A stretch of 64,000 nucleotides of DNA from Acidimicrobiia bacterium (GTDB lineage: Bacteria; Actinomycetota; Acidimicrobiia; IMCC26256; JAGNEX01). The stretch lies in the NCBI GenBank assembly GCA_018003035.1, contig JAGNEX010000003.1, positions 76,845 to 140,844 on the forward strand, written 5' to 3'. Shown here piece after piece: positions 33,696 to 41,815 of this stretch; positions within the stretch are counted from its first letter, which is position 1; every line of letters begins with the position of its first letter. The notes under the pieces were generated by a model. It worked only from the letters and a program-made list of their open reading frames with translations, had not been told where the DNA came from and made no database searches. Both the position numbers and the translations under genes were made by a program.

Positions 33696-34466
33696 TCAGC
33701 GGATTGTCCATCCGCCGTCGACGGTGATCGTCTGTCCGGTGATGTAACTGCCAGCGTCAGATGCCAGCAACAAGACTGGCCCGTCGAGCTCACCTAGCTC
33801 GCCAGGCCGGCGCATGTAGGTGTTCTTCTTGATGTAGCCAAGACCGGCTTCATCGGAGGTCATCATGTCTTGGGTCAGTTCGCTCGGAAAGTAGCCAGGC
33901 GCGATGGCGTTGACCCGAATGCCGTAGCGGGCCCACTGCCCTGCCAACTCCTTGGTCAAGCCGATGATCGCCGCTTTGGACGCGACGTACGCGGCTTGGT
34001 TATTCGGTGCCGCAGCGACAAAGCCGTGGATCGACGCAACGTTGACGATGGCACCGCCGTTTTTGTTTTCGATCATGGTCTTGGCCGCTTCGCGAGCCAG
34101 CAGGAACGGAGCGTGCAGGTTCACGTCGGACACCCACCGAACCGTTTCCATCGATTCGTCGATCGCAGCGGTCGGTCCGTCGGTCACCCCCGCGTTGTTG
34201 ATGACAATGTCGATCCGCCCGTGCGTCCGCGTGGTGTGAGCGACCAGGTCAAGGACCTGGGAGTCATCGCTCATATCGCACACATGCCCAAAGACGCGCG
34301 GGTTCTTTGCGGCAAGAGCGTCGAGCCGTTCTTGCCGGCGAGCCGCAGCGACGACGGTCGCTCCGGTGGCGCTCAGCACTTCGACGATATGTGCTCCAAG
34401 ACCGCTGGAAGCGCCGGTGACGATCGCGACCTTTCCGTCGAGGGCTGTCTCTTGAAACAGGTTCAT
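33696..34466 (-). CDS. Short-chain dehydrogenase/reductase
   Basis: A 256-residue NAD(P)-dependent oxidoreductase of the classical SDR family. It has the cofactor motif TGASSGLG, the stabilising NNAG, catalytic Ser in VNVASIHG, the YVASK motif (Tyr and Lys), and GIRVNAIAPGYFPSELTQ followed by LLASDAGSYITGQTITVDGGW. ARRQ after the second strand favours NADP. The start was set at the ATG before NLFQETALDGKVAIVTG; the upstream extension is low-quality sequence. It is similar to 3-oxoacyl-ACP reductases and gluconate or alcohol dehydrogenases, so the substrate is open. Confidence 0.93.
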   Translation of the reverse strand: MNLFQETALDGKVAIVTGASSGLGAHIVEVLSATGATVVAAARRQERLDALAAKNPRVFGHVCDMSDDSQVLDLVAHTTRTHGRIDIVINNAGVTDGPTAAIDESMETVRWVSDVNLHAPFLLAREAAKTMIENKNGGAIVNVASIHGFVAAAPNNQAAYVASKAAIIGLTKELAGQWARYGIRVNAIAPGYFPSELTQDMMTSDEAGLGYIKKNTYMRRPGELGELDGPVLLLASDAGSYITGQTITVDGGWTIR

Positions 34467-34631
34467 TCGGGTCCTTGAAGAGGGAGCGGCCAGTGTTTTG
34501 ACGGTCGCCGGTCGGGGCGGTGGACACCTCACCGGCGAGAGAGAGTCGTCCTAACGCAATCGCGGCAATGTTAGGAGTTGTCCCTCTCGAGGTCGCGGCT
34601 GTCCACCGCAGAGGAAGCGCCATGCGGTGAA

Positions 34632-34637
34632 TACACT
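34632..34637 (+). promoter_or_regulatory. -10 element TACACT placed for a leaderless transcript
   Basis: TACACT is at -12 to -7 relative to the ATG at 34644 of nadE, identical in sequence and spacing to the site before the ABC ATPase at 2083. Confidence 0.6.
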
Positions 34638-34643
34638 TCGCCG

Positions 34644-36512
34644 ATGGCTTCTCTCGAAATAGCGCTCGTTCAGTGCAATCCAACAGTCGGCGCCTTGGAA
34701 GACAACGCCGACCTGGTCGATGCTCGTCGAGCGAAAGCCGTTGCCGAGGGCGCTGAGCTGGTCCTGTTCCCCGAACTCGTCCTGACCGGATATCCGCCCG
34801 AAGACCTGCTCTATCAGGACACCTTTCTGGCAGCGGCGTGGGAAAAGGCGGTCTGGGTTGCGTCGAGGACCGGCGATGAACTCTGTCTGTTCGGTGTGCC
34901 GCGCCGAGTGGTAGACCGCGCCTATGCGGACGGGCGCACACAAGGCGTCACCGTGGCCAATAGTGCCGTGGCTGCCCGCGGCGGAAGGATCGTCGCCATC
35001 TACGACAAGATCGCCCTCCCGAACTACGGGGTGTTCGACGAGCGCCGGTGGTTCATTTCGGGCGGTGCCGAACCTCCCCTGATCGAGCACCGTGGCGTCC
35101 ACATCGTTCCGCTGATCTGCGAAGACGCCTGGATCGATCCGAGCCCAGGCGAACCCGGTACGTCGCTCGTCGGCGACCAGGCGATCTCGCTGCCGCGCCA
35201 TGACGCATCCCGTGGCCTCCATGCCGGGTCGCCACGACCAGATCTGGTTTGCGTGCTCAACGCATCGCCCTACCGCGTCGGCAAGATCGCCCGACGGACC
35301 GAGGTGATGGCGCGACTGGCCGGTCGGTTCGGATGCCCAGTAGCCGCAGTCAACATGGTCGGCGGCCAAGACGAGCTGGTTTTTGACGGCTCGTCCATGT
35401 TGATCTCGGGCGACGCGACGCCCGAGTTCGTAGCGCCAGCGTTCACCGACCTCATTGTTCGAGCTGGGTTCGCTTCCCCAGCCGCCGAGCGGATGAAAGG
35501 TTCACCAGACATCGCTGGCGACGCGTGGGTGCGGCCGACAACGCTCGTTCTCAAAGGCGAGGAGGTCGACCTCCTCGGCCCGATATCGGTGCCGTCGAGA
35601 CCCCAGGATGCGTCGCTCGCCAGGTCCGAAGAGGGCGCCGACTCTCTCGGCGGACTGAGTGGTCCCGAGGGCGAGATCTACACAGCGCTCACCATCGCCA
35701 CCCGCGACTACATCCTCAAGTCCGGTTTCACGTCCGCATGGGTGGCGCTTTCCGGCGGAATTGACTCGGCATTGACAGCGGCGATCGCCGTCGACGCCCT
35801 CGGAGCGGACAAGGTTCGCGGCGTCATGATGCCGTCCCGTTACTCAAGTGACCACAGCGTCACCGACGCCAAGACACTCGCAGACAACCTCGGTATCCAG
35901 GCCGATCTCATCTCGATCGACGGTACGCATTCCGCGATGGAGGACGCTCTCGACGGCGTTTGGCTGTCCGGGGGAGCGGGCCTCGCGGGCGAGAACGTAC
36001 AGGCGCGACTGCGGGGCGTGATCATCATGGCGCTCTCCAATTCACACGGCGGTCTCGTGTTAACGACCGGCAACAAGTCAGAGACCGCAGTCGGCTATTG
36101 CACGTTGTACGGCGATATGGCCGGCGCGTACGCCGTGCTCAAAGACGTTCTTAAGACCGAGGTCTATCGCCTTTGTCGCTGGCGCAATTCGGTCGCTGGC
36201 ATCGATCTCATCCCTGAACACGTCCTCACCAAGCCTCCTTCCGCAGAGCTTCGGCCCGATCAGACCGATCAAGACTCCCTGCCCCCATACGAGGTCTTAG
36301 ACGCAATCATCAGTGGCTATCTGGACGACGATGCTGGGCCCGAACGGATCGCCGCTCGAACGGGCCACGATCTTGCCGTGGTTCGCCGTGTTCTCGGAAT
36401 GATCGACCGCGCCGAGTTCAAGAGACGGCAGGGCGCGCCGGGCGTAAAGATTTCTGGTCGAGCGTTTGGTCGGGACCGTCGCATGCCGATAGTCAACCGG
36501 TGGCGCCATTGA
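34644..36512 (+). CDS. nadE: Glutamine-dependent NAD+ synthetase
   Basis: A 622-residue enzyme that converts nicotinic acid adenine dinucleotide to NAD using glutamine as nitrogen donor. The N-terminal glutaminase (nitrilase fold) has the Glu-Lys-Cys triad: E44 in LFPELVLTGYPPEDLL, K122 in YDKIALPNYGVFDE and C159 in LICEDAW. The C-terminal synthetase has the P-loop LSGGIDSALTAAIA, MMPSRYSSDHS, and TTGNKSETAVGYCTLYGDMAG. The ATG before ASLEIALVQ was chosen because the family starts there and a -10 element sits six bases before it. The upstream TTG-type extension is not needed. A gene of unknown function follows 45 bases later. Confidence 0.96.
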   Translation: MASLEIALVQCNPTVGALEDNADLVDARRAKAVAEGAELVLFPELVLTGYPPEDLLYQDTFLAAAWEKAVWVASRTGDELCLFGVPRRVVDRAYADGRTQGVTVANSAVAARGGRIVAIYDKIALPNYGVFDERRWFISGGAEPPLIEHRGVHIVPLICEDAWIDPSPGEPGTSLVGDQAISLPRHDASRGLHAGSPRPDLVCVLNASPYRVGKIARRTEVMARLAGRFGCPVAAVNMVGGQDELVFDGSSMLISGDATPEFVAPAFTDLIVRAGFASPAAERMKGSPDIAGDAWVRPTTLVLKGEEVDLLGPISVPSRPQDASLARSEEGADSLGGLSGPEGEIYTALTIATRDYILKSGFTSAWVALSGGIDSALTAAIAVDALGADKVRGVMMPSRYSSDHSVTDAKTLADNLGIQADLISIDGTHSAMEDALDGVWLSGGAGLAGENVQARLRGVIIMALSNSHGGLVLTTGNKSETAVGYCTLYGDMAGAYAVLKDVLKTEVYRLCRWRNSVAGIDLIPEHVLTKPPSAELRPDQTDQDSLPPYEVLDAIISGYLDDDAGPERIAARTGHDLAVVRRVLGMIDRAEFKRRQGAPGVKISGRAFGRDRRMPIVNRWRH

Positions 36513-36557
36513 CCGTGGTTACACTGCCAGCCTTCTAGCCAACGACGGAAAAACCAC

Positions 36558-37079
36558 ATGTTCGGGATACGAGAGCTCGCCGAAGAATTGACCACCGTGA
36601 GTTGGGTCGAAGCGGTCTGCTCATCGATCCTCATCGATCGAGCCGGCACGGTGGTCGACCCCCACGCGAAGGTGTCCATGTATCGACGGGGCCGTTGCCA
36701 TGCGCGTCAGGCCGTCAAACTTCGTGATCTTGTCCCGGTCTTGCGTGAAGCCCAACCATCGGGGCCTGCCCCGTCGGCTCTGGCTGCGACCGAAGCACTC
36801 GGCCAGATGCCCGACCACTACTTTCGCATGGGGTTCCACGACCACGTGCTTCCCGAAATGCAGCGCCGTTACGCGCTCGCGATCAACTGCTGCTCGTGGT
36901 GGTCTGATGCTCCAGCGGCGAAGCTGTTCACCGACGGCATCGCGAACGCCACAGCGTCGCTGTCTGCTTTCGAAGATCTGAGCGCCGACATCGACATAGT
37001 CGCCATGTCTGCAAGTGCGTCCGTCGAGATCGACGACTTAAAGATTCGCTGGCGAGAGTTCGGCTCGGAGTTGGGGTGA
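36558..37079 (+). CDS. Conserved-looking hypothetical protein
   Basis: A 173-residue soluble protein that I do not recognise. It is cytoplasmic by composition, with no signal or membrane segment. Visible features are an alternation of helices, a histidine-rich stretch (QMPDHYFRMGFHDHVLPEMQRRY), an unusual CC pair (AINCCSWW) and an acidic C-terminal half. TACACT at 36520-36525 could serve as a -10 element, giving a leader of about 26 bases. It follows nadE in the same direction and might be read with it. Coding potential is supported by length and GC-rich third codon positions; the function is unknown. Confidence 0.55.
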   Translation: MFGIRELAEELTTVSWVEAVCSSILIDRAGTVVDPHAKVSMYRRGRCHARQAVKLRDLVPVLREAQPSGPAPSALAATEALGQMPDHYFRMGFHDHVLPEMQRRYALAINCCSWWSDAPAAKLFTDGIANATASLSAFEDLSADIDIVAMSASASVEIDDLKIRWREFGSELG

Positions 37080-37485
37080 CCAGCGGTCGCGGGCACGCCG
37101 AGGAGCGCTCGGGTGCTGTGCGGTGGCCGGAATGGCGGTGGCTTCGTCTGACATCGTCCTCAACATTTAACGGGCGGCGTCATCTGTTGCGGGAGGATTC
37201 TTGCGTTGAGCGTTTCAACGCAGTATGGGGGTTGACAGGTGTGGATAATGAAGCCATACCCCTCCACTCGTCGAACCCTCCCCGCCGCGTCCAATACCCC
37301 ATTTTGGGCGTTACGCGGGTGTACGACGAGGGGGTTTCGCCCAAGAGATCTGAACGAAACGTCGGTTCAGACACCAGCGACGATAGGAATGTTGCTGCTG
37401 ACGTCAGTGTTGGGCGAGTGATTGTGTCGGCGGGCATCCAGAGTGACCGGTTGCCCATGCGTCCCCGAAGGAGAACGAACCCGGG
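37080..37485 (+). promoter_or_regulatory. Upstream region of the sigma factor gene, with inverted repeat
   Basis: These 406 bases hold no supported gene. The notable element is a perfect inverted repeat TGCGTTGA-GCGTT-TCAACGCA at 37202-37222, followed after nine bases by TTGACA (37232-37237), a candidate -35 hexamer. A matching -10 at standard spacing was not found; ATAATG lies too close. The GAAGGAG ribosome site of the sigma gene is at the end. Control by a dimeric regulator is an inference. Confidence 0.45.
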
Positions 37486-38424
37486 ATGGCCAAAGAGCGT
37501 GTAGAGAGAGACGAAGAAGATTTGGTGAGGTTGTACCTCACCGATATCGGTCAGTACCCGTTGCTGACCAAAGAAGACGAGGTCCGGCTCGCGCAACAGA
37601 TTGAAGCGGGCAATGAGGCCCGTGCACAACTGGAAGACAAGGCTCAACGGCTGACTCCGGCCAAGAAGCGTGAACTGCGGCGTAAGGCACGCCACGGCGA
37701 CGACGCGCAACGCACCTTTGTCCAGTCGAACCTTCGACTCGTCGTATCGATCGCCAAGAAGTACCAGGCTTCCGGTCTGCCCTTGCTCGACCTCATCCAA
37801 GAGGGCAACCTCGGCCTGATGCACGCCGTCGAGAAGTTCGACTGGCGTAAAGGCTTTAAGTTTTCGACGTATGCCACCTGGTGGATTCGTCAGGCAATCA
37901 CCCGCGGCATCGCCAACACCGGCCGAACCATTCGACTGCCAGTCCACGCTGGCGACACCTTGACTCGCTTGCAGAAGGCCCGTTCTCGCCTCGAACTCAA
38001 GCTTGGTCGCCCGGCCACTTTGGTTGAACTCGCCAAAGAAGTCGAGATGCCCGAAGACAAGGTCACCGAGGCGCTGCGCTTCGCGGCAGAACCGCTGTCT
38101 CTGTCCGAGCCACTTCGCGAGGACGGCGACGCCGAGTTGGGCGACATCGTTGAAGACCGGTCCGCCGAGTCTCCGTTCGAGGTCGCTGCGACCGCATTGC
38201 TTCCCGCCGAAATCGAGAAGCTGCTGTCGCCGCTCGACGAGCGCGAACGTCAGATTTTGGCGCTCCGCTTCGGTTTGGACCGGGGTGAGTCTCGGACGCT
38301 GGAAGAAGTGGGCGAGTACTTCAACTTGACCCGTGAGCGAATCCGTCAGATCGAGGCTCGGGCCATGTCGAAATTGCGGCACCCCTCCTCTGACACGGGT
38401 GCGCGGGACCTTTTGGCGGTCTAG
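37486..38424 (+). CDS. Group 2 sigma-70 family RNA polymerase sigma factor
   Basis: A 312-residue sigma factor. It has region 1.2 (VRLYLTDIGQYPLLTKEDEVRLAQQIEAG), region 2 with NLRLVVSIAKKY, LDLIQEGNLGLMHAVEKFDW and the -10 recognition helix STYATWWIRQAITRGIAN, region 3, and region 4 with the -35 helix LEEVGEYFNLTRERIRQIEARA. It lacks the long acidic region 1.1 of primary sigma factors, which points to a SigB/HrdA-type group 2 factor. In some actinobacterial lineages the primary factor is short too, so that cannot be ruled out. The ATG has a GAAGGAG site. Monocistronic by spacing. Confidence 0.93.
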   Translation: MAKERVERDEEDLVRLYLTDIGQYPLLTKEDEVRLAQQIEAGNEARAQLEDKAQRLTPAKKRELRRKARHGDDAQRTFVQSNLRLVVSIAKKYQASGLPLLDLIQEGNLGLMHAVEKFDWRKGFKFSTYATWWIRQAITRGIANTGRTIRLPVHAGDTLTRLQKARSRLELKLGRPATLVELAKEVEMPEDKVTEALRFAAEPLSLSEPLREDGDAELGDIVEDRSAESPFEVAATALLPAEIEKLLSPLDERERQILALRFGLDRGESRTLEEVGEYFNLTRERIRQIEARAMSKLRHPSSDTGARDLLAV

Positions 38425-38615
38425 TCGAGTCCAGAGGCCCCTTTCGCAGTCGCTACCAGCACTTACGTGATTAAGTTGAGGCCGTACCCAACCGTGGGTC
38501 TGTCGCACCGCCTAGCCTGTTCGGCGCGGGCGGGGCGACCCCAACATTTCGTCGGCCCCGCACGAGCATCGTTAGGCGCGATGCGGTCTCGGTATTGAGC
38601 GGAGCCCGTGAAGTC

Positions 38616-39323
38616 ATGCAGTCAGGAAATATGTCCTCGCCCATCTCGGTAGCCATCATTGAGGATTCTGCCGAGGTTCGTCACGTTCTCAAGGAGGCGC
38701 TGAAGGGCGGTCGGTATAACGTCTTTGAGGCGGATCGGGGTCGGGACGGTATCGACCTGATCCGTCAGAACGCCGTCGACGTGATCATCCTTGACCTGTC
38801 GCTACCCGATATCGACGGTTTCGATGTCTGCCGCGAGATCAGAACGTTTTCTAACGCCTACATCATCATGTTGACGTCACGTTCCGAGCCGGTCGACCGG
38901 GTCATCGGGTTGCGTCTGGGCGCGGACGATTACCTTGGCAAGCCGATCACGGCACCCGAGCTTCTTGCGCGGATCGACGCTGTTATGCGGCGTCCGCGGG
39001 TAGCGCCCGAGTCGTCGAACGGCGATGGTGATCACAGGGTGCTCGGCGAAGTCATCGTCGATGTTCCCGGACGCGAAGCTCGGATCGACGGTGAGCTCGT
39101 CAAGCTCACCAAGATCGAATTTGACCTTCTCGAAGCGTTCACGTCGGCTCCGAAGGTCGTTTTCACCCGCGAGGTTCTTTTGGAGCGGGTGTGGGGGCCC
39201 AACTGGTACGGCGACGACCATGTCATCGACGTACATATCGCCAACCTCCGCCGCAAGATCGACCCGCCGACGGGAAGTTCACGGATCAAGACCGTGCGCG
39301 GCGTGGGGTATCGCTGGAGTTAA
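38616..39323 (+). CDS. OmpR-family response regulator without adjacent kinase
   Basis: A 235-residue regulator. The receiver has the acidic site (AIIEDS), phospho-acceptor D60 in VDVIILDLSLPD, Thr in IIMLTSRSEP, and Lys in LGKPITAPE, so phosphorylation is possible. The winged helix has VKLTKIEFDLLEAF, FTREVLLERVWGPNWYGDDHVIDVHIANLRRKI and IKTVRGVGYRWS. The start is uncertain between ATG at 38616 and ATG at 38631 (AGGA site only three bases before). An upstream TTG at 38595 is less likely. No kinase lies nearby; a stand-alone Hpt protein is encoded convergently 40 bases away, so the pair may share a phosphorelay. Confidence 0.9.
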   Translation: MQSGNMSSPISVAIIEDSAEVRHVLKEALKGGRYNVFEADRGRDGIDLIRQNAVDVIILDLSLPDIDGFDVCREIRTFSNAYIIMLTSRSEPVDRVIGLRLGADDYLGKPITAPELLARIDAVMRRPRVAPESSNGDGDHRVLGEVIVDVPGREARIDGELVKLTKIEFDLLEAFTSAPKVVFTREVLLERVWGPNWYGDDHVIDVHIANLRRKIDPPTGSSRIKTVRGVGYRWS

Positions 39324-39363
39324 TCGCTCCTGGTAGCGCTGACGACCGTTGATCGTTTCACGG

Positions 39364-39759
39364 TCAGGCTGACACGTCCGAGCTTGTTTCAAACTCGCCG
39401 GAAGCGATCAAGCGGCTGAGTTCCCCACGGGTTTTCGCGGCCAGCGCAACCAGATCGGCCTTTTGTCCTTCTAACTGACTGCCGTGGTGACCCTCAAGGG
39501 CTAGATGTTCGATGTCGCGACAGAGCGCGGCCAAAGAGTTGGCCCCGACGGTTGCAGCTGGTGTCCGGAGGGCGTGGGCGGCCTTGCGCAGCGTGTCTGG
39601 ATCCTGGGCGGCGGCCAGCTCGGCGACGCGGCCGTCGAGGTTGTCAACGAAAATGGTTGCCACTTGCAACGCGACGTCGGCGCCCAAATCGGCGGCGATG
39701 ACCCCCAACGTCTCGGGATCGACCATTGGCTCAGCCGCTGTGAATCCGTCCGTTGTCAT
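39364..39759 (-). CDS. Stand-alone histidine phosphotransfer (Hpt) domain protein
   Basis: A 131-residue protein consisting of one Hpt four-helix domain. The phospho-acceptor is H62 in KAAHALRTPAATVGANSLAA, matching the Hpt pattern AHxLKGxxxxxGA, followed by LCRDIEHLALEG. The usual Lys-Gly after the His pair is Arg-Thr here. Hpt proteins relay phosphate between a hybrid kinase and a response regulator. None of the kinases seen in the window is hybrid. The ATG with a GAGGAAG site supports this start. It is convergent with the orphan OmpR-type regulator. Confidence 0.82.
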   Translation of the reverse strand: MTTDGFTAAEPMVDPETLGVIAADLGADVALQVATIFVDNLDGRVAELAAAQDPDTLRKAAHALRTPAATVGANSLAALCRDIEHLALEGHHGSQLEGQKADLVALAAKTRGELSRLIASGEFETSSDVSA

Positions 39760-40025
39760 GTGACTTCCTCTGCCTGCCCATCGGTCGCATTTCCGGCCGG
39801 CCGTGGGACCTGCAAGCGATCGACGCTTGCTGAATAACGTTCGGCAACACCCATGAGTGCGCCGTTGAAGCCGAGTGTACGCCGGGCACCTCGGCCATAC
39901 TCCAGCGCTTTTTCGCCACCTGGGCCGCACTCGAGTACGTCAACATTGCTTCCATAGTCGAGCTGGGGTGAGGCGCCGGCGCCTCCGACTGCGCGGGTAT
40001 CACAAGACTTTGCGCTCTCGGCCGA

Positions 40026-41231
40026 TCAGTCGGTCGTCGCGTCAGACAGGTCGGCGTTGGTCAGGTCAGCAAGCCGAGGATCGTTTGAGAACATTCGAAC
40101 CATTGGGCTGTCTTGCATGCCGAGTTCACGCAGCACGACTCGCATCAAGGCCTTCTTGTCCCATTCGATGAGGGTGACGACTAGACCACTCGCTCCGGCG
40201 CGGGCGGTGCGCCCTGAACGATGGAGGTAGTCCTTGGCGTTGTCGGCAGGATCGGCGTGGATGACCAAGGTGACATCATCGACGTGGATGCCACGAGCAG
40301 CCACGTCGGTGGCGATCAGCGCCGGTACTTCATGATTGGCGAATCGACTCAAGGTCTTCTCGCGCATCTTCTGGCGAAGGTCTGAGTGGATGGCAGGGGC
40401 CTTGACTCCCAACTCACCTAGGTCGCGGGAGAGTCGGTCGCAGTTGCGTTTCGTGCGACAGAACACAATCGCCCGACCGGAGGCTTCGATCAAGGCGGCG
40501 ATGACTCGCGCCTTGTCCATGTGGTGCACCTCTAAGAATCGGTGCTCCATGTGGGGAACGGCTTCACCATCGTCGTGTTGGACTTCGACGAGGGTCGGAT
40601 TGTTCAAGTGGCGCTCGACAAGGTGTCCGACCGACCCGTCCAGAGTTGCTGAGAACAACATGATCTGGGCTTCAGAACCCACTTGGCGGAGAAGCCAGTC
40701 GACCTGTGGGAAGAACCCGAGGTCGCACATGCGGTCCGCTTCGTCGATGGCGACGAATCGGAGGGATTCGAGGGACACCTCTTGTTGTTCGATCAAGTCG
40801 ATCAACCGACCCGGGGTAGCCACGAGAATGTCGACGGGTTCGGCGAGTCGTTGATGATCTCGCTTCATGTTGGTCCCGCCGTAGATCGAGATTGTGCGGA
40901 AGCCGATCTTGTCCGAGAGTGGTGAGACGACCTCGGTTACCTGTGACGCGAGTTCGCGCGTCGGTGCCAGCACTAGAGCCTGCGGATGGCGCGCCTCGGC
41001 CTCGGGTTTGCCTTCGGCGAGCTTGGTCAAGATGGGCAGCGCAAAGGCCAACGTTTTGCCGGAGCCGGTGCGCGCCTTACCCAACACATCGCGTCCGGCG
41101 AGGCTCTCGGGGATGGATTCGATCTGGATTGCAAAGGGCGCCAGGATCCCATCGGCTTCAAGAACCGAAACGAGTCGGGAATCGACGCCGAGGCTGGCGA
41201 ACGTCGGCTGCAAGTCTGCGCCAGAGGTCAT
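40026..41231 (-). CDS. DEAD-box RNA helicase (RhlE/CsdA-like)
   Basis: A 401-residue ATP-dependent RNA helicase with the full motif set: Q-motif region (FASLGVDSRLVSVLEADGILAPFAIQIESIP), motif I ARTGSGKT, Ia PTRELASQ, II DEAD, III SAT, IV/V (VFCRTKRNCDRLS, TDVAARGIHVDDV) and VI HRSGRTARAG. The core is complete, and the C-terminal extension is short (about 30 residues) with no KH, zinc or RGG-rich tail. Likely roles are ribosome assembly or RNA decay at low temperature. It is single on the minus strand with 266 bases of unassigned sequence downstream. Confidence 0.94.
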   Translation of the reverse strand: MTSGADLQPTFASLGVDSRLVSVLEADGILAPFAIQIESIPESLAGRDVLGKARTGSGKTLAFALPILTKLAEGKPEAEARHPQALVLAPTRELASQVTEVVSPLSDKIGFRTISIYGGTNMKRDHQRLAEPVDILVATPGRLIDLIEQQEVSLESLRFVAIDEADRMCDLGFFPQVDWLLRQVGSEAQIMLFSATLDGSVGHLVERHLNNPTLVEVQHDDGEAVPHMEHRFLEVHHMDKARVIAALIEASGRAIVFCRTKRNCDRLSRDLGELGVKAPAIHSDLRQKMREKTLSRFANHEVPALIATDVAARGIHVDDVTLVIHADPADNAKDYLHRSGRTARAGASGLVVTLIEWDKKALMRVVLRELGMQDSPMVRMFSNDPRLADLTNADLSDATTD

Positions 41232-41607
41232 TAGTGGTGGTATCCCTTCCTTCGGATGATTGGGGCGTCAAGAGCCGGGCGGCTGAACGCGTCGGAACAC
41301 ACCTGTCCAGCAGTACGTTGCGAATCTGGGAGGTGCCCCAACTCAGAGAGGTGTCGGCAAGACTCACGCCGATGCTGCAGCGCGTTTTCGAGGAGTAACG
41401 CTCAAGCCCGAATCATCCGTCGCGACCGGAGCGGTCGTCGATCAATGTTAGGCGTCTCGACGTAGTTCCTAGCAGACAGCGAGACGCGCCAAAGACATCT
41501 GTGTTCCCCGGGTGCGTGACCTACCCGCCCTAAGGCATCTAGCATCGGCGTTCACGCCGCCGACCTGGACACTTTCCAGGTATGGCACCCCGACCGAAAG
41601 GAACGCC
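41232..41607. other. Intergenic region upstream of the 24-residue peptide gene
   Basis: No supported gene in these 376 bases. It contains the divergent control region of the DEAD-box helicase (minus) and the short peptide gene (plus). An AAAGGA ribosome site lies at the right end, before 41608. No clear terminator or palindrome was identified. Confidence 0.4.
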
Positions 41608-41682
41608 ATGAAGAAGCTTCTTATTCTTCTGCTCGTCGTAGCTGCCGGGGCGATCATCGCCAAGAAGGCTACCGACGCCTAG
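41608..41682 (+). CDS. 24-residue membrane peptide
   Basis: A very short frame: MKKLLILLLVVAAGAIIAKK then ATDA. It has a basic N-terminus, one hydrophobic segment of about 14 residues and a basic end, so it would span or lie in the membrane. The ATG has a good AAAGGA site seven bases upstream. Tiny membrane proteins of this form, often just upstream of larger operons, are common in actinobacteria (compare the DLW-39 family), but this one is shorter and lacks the DLW tail. It could be a leader peptide for the Tad operon that follows 133 bases later. Confidence 0.55.
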   Translation: MKKLLILLLVVAAGAIIAKKATDA

Positions 41683-41815
41683 CATTTGAATGTCTTTAAT
41701 GTAATTTGACATCGTTGAGGGCGTGGCTCGGTGCCACGCCCCTGACGTGTCTCAGAGTTCCAGACGCCAGAGCGGCCAGACAGGCCCTGACTACTCCCTG
41801 GCAAAGGAACTCGCC

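Noticed and set aside
37180-38508. A 442-residue frame antisense to the sigma factor
   Set aside because: Covers a gene with complete sigma-70 motifs on the other strand.
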